Below, one piece after another: positions 43,905-53,111 of a DNA stretch of 64,000 nucleotides (position 1 is the stretch's first letter; every line of letters begins with the position of its first letter). The DNA comes from Pseudomonas sp. GM21 (GTDB taxonomy: Bacteria > Pseudomonadota > Gammaproteobacteria > Pseudomonadales > Pseudomonadaceae). The stretch spans positions 1 through 64,000 of the forward strand of contig NZ_AKJS01000069.1 of assembly GCF_000282215.1 (NCBI RefSeq), read 5' to 3'. The notes below the pieces were generated by a model. It had not been told where the DNA came from. It searched no databases and saw only the letters and a list, made by a program, of their open reading frames with translations. Position numbers and translations under genes: made by a program.

Positions 43905-44960
43905 ATGAAGATGAATGTGTTGAGCCGTAAATCCGCATCACGCCGCCGCTTCATGGCGCCGACGATGCTCGCTTTCGCGCTGCTGCAGTTCGGTGCCCTC
44001 GGCGCTGCCACTGCGCAAGCTGCCACCACAGAACCAGTGGTGGCCAGTGCGCAGGCGTATACCCCGTTCGGTCCGCTCAAGCACGTCAATGCCGGCTTGC
44101 TGAATGTGGCTTACGCCGAAGTCGGCCCGGCCGAGGGTCCGGTGGTGATTCTTCTGCATGGCTGGCCCTACGACATTCACAGCTATAGCGAAGTGGCGCC
44201 GCTGCTGGCGGCCAAGGGTTATCGGGTATTGATCCCGTATGCACGGGGTTACGGCGACACGCATTTCCTGTCAGACAAGACTCTGCGCAACGGCCAGCCT
44301 GCCGCGTTGGCCAGTGACGTCATCGACTTCATGGATGCGCTGAAGATCAAACAGGCCGTGATCGGCGGCTATGACTGGGGCGCGCGTTCAGCGGATATCG
44401 TCTCGGCGCTGTGGCCGGAGCGGGTCAAGGCGCTGGTCTCGGTGAGCGGCTATTTGATCGGCAATCAGGCTGCCGGGAAGAACCCGTTACCGCCCAAGGC
44501 GGAGTTGCAGTGGTGGTATCAGTTCTATTTCGCAACCGAGCGCGGCCAGGCCGGCTACGAAAAAAACCGTCATGACTTTGCCAAGCTGATCTGGCAAACG
44601 GCGTCCCCGAAGTGGGCCTTCGACGACGTGACCTATGACCGCAGCGCAGTCGCGCTGGACAACCCTGACCATGTTGCGATCACGATCTTCAACTACCGCT
44701 GGCGGTTGGGCATGGTTTCAGGTGAACCACAATACGAAGCGCTGGAGCAGCAGTTGGCCAAGGCACCTTCGATCACAGTGCCGACCATCACGATGGAAGG
44801 CGACGCCAATGGCGCACCGCACCCGGCGGCCGAGGATTATGCCAAGCGTTTTACCGGCAAGTATGAGTACCGACTGATCAATGGCGGCATCGGCCATAAC
44901 CTGCCGCAGGAAGACCCGAAGGCGTTTGCCAAGGCTGTAATCGACGCCGATCACCTGTAA
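43905..44960 (+). CDS. Secreted alpha/beta hydrolase, epoxide-hydrolase-like
   Basis: A 351-aa protein. The N-terminus carries a twin-arginine-type signal (SRRRFM at 12-17, then a hydrophobic stretch ending AATAQA near 39), so Tat export to the periplasm is likely. The hydrolase core shows LLHGWPYD (84-90), the nucleophile region GGYDWGAR with Asp157, and a catalytic histidine in GGIGHNL near 331. Asp as nucleophile fits epoxide hydrolase or haloalkane dehalogenase relatives. ATG 43905 follows CAGGGAA. Substrate unknown. Confidence 0.85.
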   Translation: MKMNVLSRKSASRRRFMAPTMLAFALLQFGALGAATAQAATTEPVVASAQAYTPFGPLKHVNAGLLNVAYAEVGPAEGPVVILLHGWPYDIHSYSEVAPLLAAKGYRVLIPYARGYGDTHFLSDKTLRNGQPAALASDVIDFMDALKIKQAVIGGYDWGARSADIVSALWPERVKALVSVSGYLIGNQAAGKNPLPPKAELQWWYQFYFATERGQAGYEKNRHDFAKLIWQTASPKWAFDDVTYDRSAVALDNPDHVAITIFNYRWRLGMVSGEPQYEALEQQLAKAPSITVPTITMEGDANGAPHPAAEDYAKRFTGKYEYRLINGGIGHNLPQEDPKAFAKAVIDADHL

Positions 44961-44968
44961 CCAACACT

Positions 44969-45130
44969 AACCCCTGTAGCAGCTGACGAGCAGCGCGAGG
45001 CTGCGTCCGGCTGCGAAGCAGTCGTAAATCCTGCTGACGCGGTCTGTCTGAAATACCGCATGTTCCGATTTTACGACTGCTGCGCAGCCGGACGCAGCCT
45101 CGCGCTGCTCGTCAGCTGCTACAGGGGTTA
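44969..45130. repeat. Large inverted repeat, intact copy
   Basis: Arms AACCCCTGTAGCAGCTGACG... (44969 onward) and ...CGTCAGCTGCTACAGGGGTT (to 45130) are complementary over about 60 bases, separated by a ~40-base loop. It is closely related to 42346-42490 and lies between convergent genes. Confidence 0.88.
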
Positions 45131-45183
45131 GCATGCTCGCGATGGCGGTGTGTCATCCAATATCAATGTTGACTGACAGGGCC

Positions 45184-45212
45184 TCATCGCGAGCAGGCTC
45201 GCTCCCACAGGG
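45184..45212. repeat. REP element
   Basis: CATCGCGAGCAGGCTCGCTC followed by CCACAGG is a standard pseudomonad REP core located between the hydrolase and ppnN. Confidence 0.75.
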
Positions 45213-45238
45213 ATTTTTAGTGTTGGTCCGGTCGAGGG

Positions 45239-46612
45239 CTAGGCCACAACCTGATAACACGGCACATAAGCCGCACCACCCGGCAGTTTCATCCGGTGTT
45301 GGGCGACGAAGGCTTTGAGCAGTTCATCCAGTGGATGCATGATCGCTGCATCGCCACGGATCTGGTAAGGCCCGTGCTGTTCGATCAGGCGGATGCCCTT
45401 GTCCTTGACGTTGCCGGCGACGATGCCGGAGAACGCGCGGCGCAGGTTGGCGGCCAGTTCGTGGGCCGGCAGTGCCTGGCTCAGTTTCAGGTTGGCCATG
45501 TTTTCGTGGGTCGGGTCGAACGGGCGCTGGAAGCCTTCGTCGATCTTCAGCAGCCAGTTGAAGTGGAATGCGTCATTGCGCTCGCGGCGGAACTGTTTGA
45601 CCTCTTTGAGCCCCTGGGTCATTTGCCGTGCGACCTGCGCCGGATCGTCGATAATGATTTCGTAATGCTTCTTCGCGGCGTCGCCCAGTGTGGCGCCGAC
45701 AAACGCATCCAGCTGTTGCAGATACGGGGCGGTATGTTTAGGCCCGGTGAGGATGACCGGGAAGGGCAGGTGCTGGTTGTCCGGGTGCATCAGGATGCCG
45801 AGCAGGTACAGGAACTCTTCGGCCGTGCCCGCGCCGCCCGGGAAAATGATGATGCCGTGGCCGACGCGCACGAACGCTTCCAGACGTTTTTCGATGTCCG
45901 GCAGGATCACCAGCTCGTTGACGATCGGGTTGGGGGCTTCGGCGGCGATGATGCCCGGTTCGGTCAATCCAAGGTAACGCCCGCCGTGGATACGCTGTTT
46001 GGCGTGGGCGATCGTCGCACCCTTCATCGGGCCTTTCATTACGCCGGGGCCGCAACCGGTGCAGATGTCGAGGCTGCGCAAGCCCAGTTCGTGGCCGACT
46101 TTCTTGGTGTATTTGTATTCTTCGGTGTTGATCGAGTGACCGCCCCAGCAGACCACGATCTTCGGCTCGACGCCGGGACGCAGGGTGCGGGCGTTGCGCA
46201 GCAGGTGGAACACGTAGTCGCTGATACCTTGCGAGGTGCTCAGGTCGATGCGTTGGCTGTCGAGTTCGTTTTCGGTGTAGACGATGTCACGCAGGGCGCT
46301 GAACAGCATCTCGCGGGTGCTGGCAATCATTTCACCGTCGACGAAGGCGTCGGCCGGTGCGTTCAGCAGTTCCAGGCGAACGCCGCGATCTTGCTGATGG
46401 ATGCGGATTTCAAAATCTTTGTAGGCTTCGAGGATGGTTTTGGCGTTGTCGACATGGGCGCCGGTGTTGAGGATGGCCAGGGCGCATTGGCGGAAGATGT
46501 CGTAGGTGCTGCCGGAACCGGCTTCGCTCAGTTGTTGGACTTCGCGTTGAGAAAGGGTTTCCAGGCTGCCTTTTGGGCTGACCGAGGCGTTGATTACTTG
46601 TCGTTGGGTCAT
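45239..46612 (-). CDS. ppnN: Nucleotide 5'-monophosphate nucleosidase PpnN
   Basis: A 457-aa cytosolic enzyme that splits purine (and pyrimidine) nucleoside monophosphates into base and ribose 5-phosphate and is activated by (p)ppGpp in E. coli. The LOG-family core motif PGGAGTAEE is at 258-266, preceded by GHGIIIF, and GCGPGVMKGPMKGA is near 187-200. The length equals E. coli PpnN (YgdH, 454 aa). It starts at ATG 46612. It is divergent from the DUF3087 gene. Confidence 0.93.
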   Translation of the reverse strand: MTQRQVINASVSPKGSLETLSQREVQQLSEAGSGSTYDIFRQCALAILNTGAHVDNAKTILEAYKDFEIRIHQQDRGVRLELLNAPADAFVDGEMIASTREMLFSALRDIVYTENELDSQRIDLSTSQGISDYVFHLLRNARTLRPGVEPKIVVCWGGHSINTEEYKYTKKVGHELGLRSLDICTGCGPGVMKGPMKGATIAHAKQRIHGGRYLGLTEPGIIAAEAPNPIVNELVILPDIEKRLEAFVRVGHGIIIFPGGAGTAEEFLYLLGILMHPDNQHLPFPVILTGPKHTAPYLQQLDAFVGATLGDAAKKHYEIIIDDPAQVARQMTQGLKEVKQFRRERNDAFHFNWLLKIDEGFQRPFDPTHENMANLKLSQALPAHELAANLRRAFSGIVAGNVKDKGIRLIEQHGPYQIRGDAAIMHPLDELLKAFVAQHRMKLPGGAAYVPCYQVVA

Positions 46613-46828
46613 TCAATGATCCTTAAAACGATGTCACTCACCGAGCCGCGCGAATGGCATCCGAATAGAGTGTATCCGTGGATGAAGATGGCACGAACTG
46701 CGCTTTACCGCCAAGTCCCCCGTTTGATGATGAAAAGATGAAGAGGATCATCAGCATAGCTAAATCCCTCGCAGAGGCGATAATGCCTGGCCGTCTTTTT
46801 TGTCCATGCCCCAAGGAACCCTGTCGCG

Positions 46829-47356
46829 ATGTTCGAAATCCAGCCGAAGAATGCCCAAGCCTATCGACAGCAGACGCGCCGCAGTACGCTGATTATTGCC
46901 CTGATTTTCCTGGTGCTGGCCATGGGGCTGTCCACGGCAGCGGTGGCGTTGTTCGGTGAGCCCGGCGGCGACAACCTGCGCTTTAACGTCGGCGGTGTGT
47001 TTGTCGCGGTGTTGCTGATGGTGGCGCTGATGCGCGGCACATTCTGGAACCAGCCCTGGATGGAGGCGGCGGTGTACGGCTGGCGGCTCAAGCGCAGCCT
47101 GATGAGCGTCACCAACATCATGCATCAGGTCACCGCAGCGGTGGAGACGGGTGATCCGGCGGCCATGAAGCTGTTGCGTTTTTACCACCTGGGCTTGAAC
47201 CAGATGCATGAACTGGACGCTAACTCCAGCGACCACAGTCAGTTGGTCCGCGAGATGGATCAGCACAAGGCGCGCATGGAGACACTGGGCATCGACCCCG
47301 ATCAATCCCGTCTGGATCCGGCCTGGCTTGAGGCGGTGAAACAGTCGTCGAAGTAA
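46829..47356 (+). CDS. DUF3087-family membrane protein
   Basis: A 175-aa protein with two N-terminal hydrophobic segments (residues ~19-40 and ~53-65) and a soluble helical C-terminal part (NIMHQVTAAVETGDPAAMKLLRFYHLGLNQMHELD), matching DUF3087. Function unknown. AAGGAA precedes ATG 46829. The next gene follows after 33 bases, so the two may be cotranscribed. Confidence 0.85.
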   Translation: MFEIQPKNAQAYRQQTRRSTLIIALIFLVLAMGLSTAAVALFGEPGGDNLRFNVGGVFVAVLLMVALMRGTFWNQPWMEAAVYGWRLKRSLMSVTNIMHQVTAAVETGDPAAMKLLRFYHLGLNQMHELDANSSDHSQLVREMDQHKARMETLGIDPDQSRLDPAWLEAVKQSSK

Positions 47357-47389
47357 GGCATTGAGGCGGTTTCCCTGCATTAGCCCGTC

Positions 47390-49057
47390 ATGATGTGCGC
47401 AAATCACCTATTGTCTCGGGTAGGTCATTCAAGGGCGAACAGGAGAAGTCGCCCTGTCATAACGAGTCAACGAGCGTCATGGGGGCATTCGTCTATTAAA
47501 AATCCCATTGAAAGTGCCCGTACCACCGCGCCGTGGAAGCGCAGCCTGCGTGCGTCGAGGCTCAAGGTCCGACACGCGGTGGTACTGCTTGTGGCGGTGT
47601 GCCTGTCGATGACGGCGATTGTGATCTGGGAAGCCTGGACTTCGCGCCAGTACCACTTGCATGACAAAGAAGTGGCCATGTCCAACCTGGCGCAGACCCT
47701 CGCGTCACAAGCGCAGGCAACGATAAAACAGACCGACACGCTGCTGTTTACTTTGGTGGACCGCCTCGAAAATGACGGCGTCGGAGCGCAACAACTGCCC
47801 AGATTGCAACGTTTGCTCGGCGCTCAACGCAGCGAGCTGAAGCAACTGCACGGCTTGTTCGTTTTTGACGAAGAAGGGCGCTGGATCGCCAATTCCAATG
47901 GCGCCGAGGTGCCGGGCGCGAATAATGCCGACCGTGAATATTTCATTTTTCATCGAGACCATCCTGACCGTGGTCCGCATGTCGGTCGGGCGATAAAAAG
48001 TCGTTCGAGCGGTGAATGGATCATGACCGTGTCACGCCGGATCAATCATCCGGATGGCGGATTTGCCGGTGTGGCGCTGGCCACCATCAATCTCAGTCAT
48101 TTCCTTGAGCTCTACGACAGTATCGATATGGGCCGTAACGGCGCGATCAACCTGATCAGCGATGACGCCAGCATTGTTGTTCGGCGGCCATTCAACGAGG
48201 CTGAAATTGGCAGCACCGTGGCCAATGCGCCGCTGTTTACCCAGCTGTTGTCCGAAGGTGATTCCGGTACAACCACTGTCCGGTCCTTTGTGGACGGTGT
48301 GGTGCGGGTAGTGGGGTTTCGGCGGGTCAGCGGGTATCCGCTGATCATCTTCGCCGCGCTGGACAAGGAGGAAGTGCTGGCGGACTGGCGCAAAGAGACG
48401 GCGCTGAGCGCGGGTATCATGTTATCGCTGCTGCTGATTCTGGGCGTGCTTGGTTACCGCCTCATTCACGGCATGAAGCAGCAACATCACATCCAGCGTG
48501 TGTTGCTCGATGGCCAGGAAAAACTCATCGAGGTCAATCGCAGCCTTGAATTGCTGGCCCTTGAGGATGCGTTGACCGGACTGTCCAACCGGCGTCAATT
48601 CGACCTGTTTATCCTCGCGGAAATGGGCCGCGCACGGCGCACCCAGACCCACCTCGCGATGCTGATGATCGATGTCGATCACTTCAAGAGCTTCAATGAT
48701 CGTTATGGTCATGTGGCCGGCGATGAATGTTTGCGCCGGATCAGCGCGATCATCAAGGACAACATCAAGCGCCCCGGTGACCTCGCGGCCCGTTACGGTG
48801 GCGAAGAGTTTGCGGTGGTGCTGCCTGGTACTGACTATCCGGGGGCTTTTCTGGTGGCCGAAAATATCCGTCACGCGGTCCTGCGGGCGGACATTGCGCA
48901 CTGTGAAAGCCCGGGGGGCAGGGTGACGGTCAGTATCGGTGTTTGCGCCTTCAACCCGGCCTCGCAGGACCAGCCCGAAGACCTGGTCAGCGCGGCGGAC
49001 AAAGCACTGTATGTGGCCAAGGCCAGCGGACGGAACATGAGTGTCACGGCCAACTGA
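47390..49057 (+). CDS. Diguanylate cyclase with Cache-type sensor
   Basis: A 555-aa inner-membrane enzyme making cyclic di-GMP. It has a cytosolic N-terminal stretch, a membrane helix (~60-80, HAVVLLVAVCLSMTAIVI), a dCache-like periplasmic sensor (~90-350, DREYFIFHRDHPDRGPHVGRAIKSR), a second helix (~340-362) and a GGDEF domain. RYGGEEF is intact, and RPGD five residues before it is an RxxD inhibitory site. The start is uncertain; ATG 47390 lacks a ribosome-binding site and the first ~50 residues may be untranslated. Confidence 0.88.
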   Translation: MMCANHLLSRVGHSRANRRSRPVITSQRASWGHSSIKNPIESARTTAPWKRSLRASRLKVRHAVVLLVAVCLSMTAIVIWEAWTSRQYHLHDKEVAMSNLAQTLASQAQATIKQTDTLLFTLVDRLENDGVGAQQLPRLQRLLGAQRSELKQLHGLFVFDEEGRWIANSNGAEVPGANNADREYFIFHRDHPDRGPHVGRAIKSRSSGEWIMTVSRRINHPDGGFAGVALATINLSHFLELYDSIDMGRNGAINLISDDASIVVRRPFNEAEIGSTVANAPLFTQLLSEGDSGTTTVRSFVDGVVRVVGFRRVSGYPLIIFAALDKEEVLADWRKETALSAGIMLSLLLILGVLGYRLIHGMKQQHHIQRVLLDGQEKLIEVNRSLELLALEDALTGLSNRRQFDLFILAEMGRARRTQTHLAMLMIDVDHFKSFNDRYGHVAGDECLRRISAIIKDNIKRPGDLAARYGGEEFAVVLPGTDYPGAFLVAENIRHAVLRADIAHCESPGGRVTVSIGVCAFNPASQDQPEDLVSAADKALYVAKASGRNMSVTAN

Positions 49058-49059
49058 GT

Positions 49060-49977
49060 TCAGACAAACCGGTCGCTGCCCTGAACCAGCCGGGTGGACA
49101 GGTACGACTGCTTGAGTTTTTCCAGCCACCAGCCCAATGCTCGACCGTCATGATCGCCGCGCCAGCCGGTATACAGAATGTTCGGTTCGCGCGGGTCGGC
49201 CATCTGTTTTTCCACCAGGGTGCCGTTGTTCAGTAACGAGCCAACCCGGTGGCGGGGTAGCCAGCCGACGCCCAGGCCAGCGCATTGAGCCAGGACTTTT
49301 GCACGCATGGTCGGCACCGCGAGCACCGGTTGGCCGCCAGAGACGCCGTAGGTGCTGCCTTCCGTGACTCGCGAAGAGTCAGCTACGACAATCGCCCGGT
49401 GTTGCGCCACCATCGCCCGTGATATCGGCTCTTTGGCTTTGGCCAACGGGTGTTTTGGCGACACGGCGAATACCCACTCCATTTCCCCCAATTGCATCCA
49501 GCGCAGGGTCGGGATCGCCGGCGGCTCGTTGGTGGCGCCGATGATCAAGTCCGCTCGGCCTTCACGCAGGGCTTCCCACACGCCTTTGAGCACCTCCTGG
49601 GTGATGCGCAACGGCACGCCGGATTCCAGTGCGTCGAATTCGTGGATCACGGGAATCAAGGCTTCGAATTCGAGCAGTTCGTCGGTGACAATCCATAACC
49701 GGCTTTCCCAGCCGTTGGCCACTTGCTGCACTCGCTGGGTCAGCCGGGACACGTCCTGCATCAACCGCGCCGCCTCGTTCACCAGCAACTCGCCGGCCGG
49801 GGTGAGCTGCAAGCGGTAACGACGACGGTCGAATAGCAACGCGTCGAAGCGTTCCTCCAGTTGCCGCGCGGCGTAAGACACGGTCGACGGCGCCTTGCCC
49901 AAGTGAGCGGCAGCCCGGGACAGGCTGCCGGTCTCGCGGATCGCCTGGAGCAGGCTCAGGTCTTCAATCGACAGCAT
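49060..49977 (-). CDS. LysR-family transcriptional regulator
   Basis: A 305-aa regulator with an N-terminal winged HTH (LLQAIRETGSLSRAAAHLGKAPSTVSYAARQLEERF) and a LysR substrate-binding domain. ATG 49977 matches the family start; the longer frame to 50199 overlaps the DUF2784 gene. Its 3' end meets the GGDEF gene with two bases between stops. The target is unknown, and the upstream DUF2784 gene is cotranscribed or its promoter overlaps. Confidence 0.87.
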   Translation of the reverse strand: MLSIEDLSLLQAIRETGSLSRAAAHLGKAPSTVSYAARQLEERFDALLFDRRRYRLQLTPAGELLVNEAARLMQDVSRLTQRVQQVANGWESRLWIVTDELLEFEALIPVIHEFDALESGVPLRITQEVLKGVWEALREGRADLIIGATNEPPAIPTLRWMQLGEMEWVFAVSPKHPLAKAKEPISRAMVAQHRAIVVADSSRVTEGSTYGVSGGQPVLAVPTMRAKVLAQCAGLGVGWLPRHRVGSLLNNGTLVEKQMADPREPNILYTGWRGDHDGRALGWWLEKLKQSYLSTRLVQGSDRFV

Positions 49978-50000
49978 GGACTCAATCCTCGGCGCTTGTT

Positions 50001-50375
50001 TCAGGTGACCCGGCGCAATTTCCACAGCCTGATCAGACGAAGATAGACCAATACGTTGATTGCCAGCACCACGCTGCCCAGCGCCAATTGAATCGCGGGT
50101 GTCAGGCCGGCCGGGTAAATGACTGGCCATATGTAGTGTTCGATAAAGCCGCCACCGTAACCGGTTTGCCCGGCCGCCTGGCGCATCAGGTTTTCCCACT
50201 GGGTCAGCGGGCAGGTCAAGTGCAAGACTTCAACCGTCACGCCCCACGCGGCCGCAGGCAGATGCGCCCAGATCAGCGGCCGCCACTTGAGCACCAGTAG
50301 CCCGCCGAACAGTACGAAGAGAATGAACAACAGATGAAACAGCAGCAGCCCGTCGGCAGCGATCCGGTAAAGCAT
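50001..50375 (-). CDS. DUF2784-family membrane protein
   Basis: A 124-aa protein with three or four hydrophobic segments and the family motif HLTCPLTQWENLMRQAAGQTGYGGGFIEHYIWPVIYPAG. Function unknown. It lies 23 bases upstream of the LysR gene on the same strand and is probably in one transcript with it. Confidence 0.87.
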   Translation of the reverse strand: MLYRIAADGLLLFHLLFILFVLFGGLLVLKWRPLIWAHLPAAAWGVTVEVLHLTCPLTQWENLMRQAAGQTGYGGGFIEHYIWPVIYPAGLTPAIQLALGSVVLAINVLVYLRLIRLWKLRRVT

Positions 50376-50544
50376 GTTGCCTCCCCTGATCTGTTATGCG
50401 AGTTGCTTCATGGTACTCGGGCGTCAGCGGCGGCTCCATGGGTTCGAGGTGTTCAGTGCATATCAGCGAACACGAGTGTGTTTGGCTCGATAATCCCCGC
50501 GACTGCTGGCAAAGTCAGCGGTCTTTCACTGGTTGTAGGGCGTT

Positions 50545-51246
50545 ATGTCGAATTCACTCATGCCGCGCAGTGCGTTTCTGCGTGGCGCCGCCGCGATCAT
50601 GCCGCTGTCCCTGGCCACCGCGCCATGGGGCTTGCTGGCCGGGTCCATGGCCATTGAGGCCAACCTCACCCCACTGCAAGGGCAGGGGCTGTCGAGCATC
50701 GTGTTTGCCGGTGCCGCACAATTGGTCGCCATCGGCATGCTCAAGGGCGGTGCCGGGATCTTTTCGATTTTGCTGACCACGGTGTTGCTGACGTCCCAGC
50801 ATTTGCTTTACGGCATGAGCATGCGTTCGGTGATTTCACCGTTGCCGGGGCGCTGGCGGGTGGGGCTGGGCTTTTTGCTCACCGACGAGCTGTTTGCCTT
50901 GACCAGTCAGCACGACAAACAGCAATTCAATCGCTGGTACGCGCTGGGTGTCGGGCTGACGTTTTACATCGCCTGGAACCTGTTCACCCTGGCAGGCATT
51001 GTGCTGGGCAGCAGCATTCCGGGGCTGGAGCATCTGGGCCTGGACTTCTCCATCGCCGCCACTTTTATCGCGTTGATCACGCCGGTGGTGCGCAACGTGC
51101 CCACTGTGGTGTGCGTCGCGGTGTCGCTGTTCTGCTCGGTGTTGTTCAGTTACTGGCAATGGGGCTCGGCGCTGGTGCTGTCCGGCTTGGCGGGCATGAC
51201 CGCGGGTTTTATCTGCAACAAACTCTACAGGGGACGCGCAGCATGA
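50545..51246 (+). CDS. azlC: AzlC-type branched-chain amino acid exporter subunit
   Basis: A 233-aa inner-membrane protein with about seven hydrophobic segments, the large subunit of a two-part exporter for branched-chain amino acids or analogues. Typical sequences are ATAPWGLLAGSMAIEANLTPLQGQGLSSIVFAGAAQLVAIGML and TTVLLTSQHLLYGMSMR. The stop overlaps the azlD start (ATGA), a coupling seen in most azlCD pairs. No Lrp or leucine-responsive gene adjoins. Confidence 0.9.
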   Translation: MSNSLMPRSAFLRGAAAIMPLSLATAPWGLLAGSMAIEANLTPLQGQGLSSIVFAGAAQLVAIGMLKGGAGIFSILLTTVLLTSQHLLYGMSMRSVISPLPGRWRVGLGFLLTDELFALTSQHDKQQFNRWYALGVGLTFYIAWNLFTLAGIVLGSSIPGLEHLGLDFSIAATFIALITPVVRNVPTVVCVAVSLFCSVLFSYWQWGSALVLSGLAGMTAGFICNKLYRGRAA

Positions 51247-51557
51247 TGGTGTGGGCGGTGATTATCGGAATGGGCGTGCTGGTGTTTCTCAATCGCTACG
51301 TGTTTCTCGAGCCCCGGCTGCCGGTGCGCTTGAGCAGCAATGCCCGACAGTTCCTCGGTTTTGCCGTACCGGGCATGTTGACCGCAATTTGCGGGCCGAT
51401 TGTGTTCATGCCCGACAAACAACTGAACCTGCAGTGGGACAACCCCTACCTGATCAGTTCGCTGGTGGCGGTGGGACTGGTGCTTTACACCCGCAACACC
51501 TTGCTTAGCATGCTGTTGAGCATGGGTTTTTTCTTTTTGCTGCGCTGGTGGCTCTGA
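51243..51557 (+). CDS. azlD: AzlD-type branched-chain amino acid exporter subunit
   Basis: A 104-aa inner-membrane protein with three or four hydrophobic segments. VIIGMGVLVFLNRYVFLEPRLPVRLSSNARQFLGFAVPGMLTAI is the AzlD pattern. The ATG at 51243 overlaps the azlC stop, which fixes the start inside the longer open frame. It forms the exporter with AzlC. Confidence 0.9.
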   Translation: MMVWAVIIGMGVLVFLNRYVFLEPRLPVRLSSNARQFLGFAVPGMLTAICGPIVFMPDKQLNLQWDNPYLISSLVAVGLVLYTRNTLLSMLLSMGFFFLLRWWL

Positions 51558-51616
51558 ATCGAGCGCTGGAATTTGTTCTACGCTTAAGAAGTCCCTTCAC
51601 AGGAAGAGAGGTGCGC

Positions 51617-51769
51617 ATGGCCAACGATCCCAAACGTCCGGATTTTGAAGATGAGGATGAACCCTCGGAGGAAGAGATCAGGCGTCAAGAACGTTCGCGG
51701 CAGGACTGGAAACATGACGACAGCCGAGAGTTGTCAGACCGCGATGAAGAGCGTCCTCTGAAGCCCTGA
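51617..51769 (+). CDS. Small charged protein
   Basis: A 50-aa very hydrophilic, mostly acidic protein (EDEDEPSEEEIRRQERSRQDWKHDDSREL). A strong AGGAAGAGAGG precedes ATG 51617. Likely disordered; no family named. The terminator at 51791 follows. Confidence 0.6.
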   Translation: MANDPKRPDFEDEDEPSEEEIRRQERSRQDWKHDDSRELSDRDEERPLKP

Positions 51770-51790
51770 CCGACCCACGTATACGAAAAA

Positions 51791-51814
51791 GCCCCGCTAT
51801 CAAGCGGGGCTTTT
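51791..51814. terminator. Bidirectional terminator
   Basis: GCCCCGCT (51791-51798) and AGCGGGGC (51803-51810) form an 8-bp stem, flanked by AAAAA on the left and TTTT on the right, so it can end transcripts from both sides: the small charged gene and the minus-strand hypothetical gene. Confidence 0.88.
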
Positions 51815-51832
51815 CTTTTGCCGAACGTTATT

Positions 51833-52120
51833 TCAAAGGTCTTCCAGTTCCGGAAAATCCGGATGGGAAGCCCGAAAGCCCAAGGTCTTGTCGATCCATG
51901 CATTAAGCTCGTTGACCATGACCGGTGGTTTGCCGGTGTAGTACGCAAGCGTTGTACGCAGAATTTCGCTGATATTGGGAATAGGTCGCAGGTTTCGGGT
52001 CTTTATGTATTGCCCGATAAAGCAGTCAAGTTGATAGCGCTCCGTCTTCGACAGGTGCACACACTCCAGGCTGCTGACTTGATTAATTACAAGATCGTCG
52101 CGCAACTTAGTTCTCTGCAA
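51833..52120 (-). CDS. Hypothetical protein, start uncertain
   Basis: A 95-aa frame with good coding character (SKTERYQLDCFIGQYIKTRNLRPIPNISEILRTTLAYYTG). The only early start is TTG 52120, without a ribosome-binding site; the frame stays open upstream to a TAG near 52200 with no ATG or GTG. It may begin at an ATT or have lost its start. It is AT-richer than its neighbours. The family is not recognised. Confidence 0.45.
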   Translation of the reverse strand: MQRTKLRDDLVINQVSSLECVHLSKTERYQLDCFIGQYIKTRNLRPIPNISEILRTTLAYYTGKPPVMVNELNAWIDKTLGFRASHPDFPELEDL

Positions 52121-52381
52121 GGCTTGTTGATTGTTAGGAGTTTCCTTCTTTGTCGACTCTTTGGTCGACTGGGCAATGCCATGGGAAATGCGGCGCGAAT
52201 CCTAACTTTTATGTCGCTTTATGTATGTACGAGGGAGGAAGTGTCGGACCAGCGGTTAATGGCCAATTCGGCATTACGCGGTAAGAGAGCCTGGTGAGAA
52301 GCAGACGGTGTAACGCTTATATGCATTCTTAATTGGTAGCTATTCAGTTTGCTTATAGCGTGGCCGTCCATTTGTTGGGCG

Positions 52382-53062
52382 TTAATCAAGCTTATTGATT
52401 AATGCGCTGCTCTGATTCCTGACATTACCGACAGCTTTTTCGACCCTGTACCACTCGAATATTTCGCTGGTTTCACCCTGTAACAGCACCATCTGCTCGG
52501 CGCGCTCTTTTGGTGTGGCCGGATCAAGCCATTCGCGCGCCAGTTCAGGTGACAAAACCACCGGTCGCCGGTCATGAATATCGAGCATGCCGCCAACGCT
52601 GTCCGCCGTGATGATGACGAAACCGTCGTCGCCGCGCGGCTCATTGCCAGGGCCGGGAAATTGGCCGATGGCTGCACAGTAACTCGGTGCGCCGTCCCGT
52701 CGACGAATCAGCCAGGGCAGACGCGTCGAATCACCGGCATCGACCCATTCGAACCAGTTGTCGATCGGCACAATCGCGCGGTGTGGCCAGATCGCCCGGA
52801 AGAATGGGCCATGAGCGACTTTTTCCACTCGCGCGTTGATCGGTGCCGCGCGATCTTTCGCCCAGTGCGGGCGCCAGCCCCAGCGCACCGGATCGGCGTG
52901 CAAGCCGTCAGGCTCAAGGTGCAACAGGGCGAGTTGGGTGGTGGGCGCCGCGTTGTAGCGAGCCAGAGGCTCATCCCCGACGTGATTGATCATTGCGTCG
53001 GGAATGCTCAACACGGCAACAAAGTCGTGAATGCCCCGGTACTGCGACAGTCGTCCACACAT
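52382..53062 (-). CDS. SOS response-associated peptidase (SRAP/YedK/HMCES family)
   Basis: A 226-aa protein that forms a covalent crosslink to abasic sites in single-stranded DNA to protect them. Catalytic residues match E. coli YedK: Cys2 (exposed after Met removal, MCGRL), Asn76 (PINARVE), Glu105 (IDNWFEW) and His163 (DIHDRRPVVL). The start is fixed by the requirement for Cys2. It stands alone; no SOS box was seen immediately upstream. Confidence 0.93.
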   Translation of the reverse strand: MCGRLSQYRGIHDFVAVLSIPDAMINHVGDEPLARYNAAPTTQLALLHLEPDGLHADPVRWGWRPHWAKDRAAPINARVEKVAHGPFFRAIWPHRAIVPIDNWFEWVDAGDSTRLPWLIRRRDGAPSYCAAIGQFPGPGNEPRGDDGFVIITADSVGGMLDIHDRRPVVLSPELAREWLDPATPKERAEQMVLLQGETSEIFEWYRVEKAVGNVRNQSSALINKLD

Positions 53063-53111
53063 CGGCTGACCCTGCGGTTGAAAGCTGTGACGAGAATGTT
53101 CAGCTTAGCCT

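Noticed and set aside
45296..46741. 481-codon open frame antisense to ppnN
   Set aside because: Full-length ppnN with its LOG motif occupies the opposite strand; the frame is a shadow.
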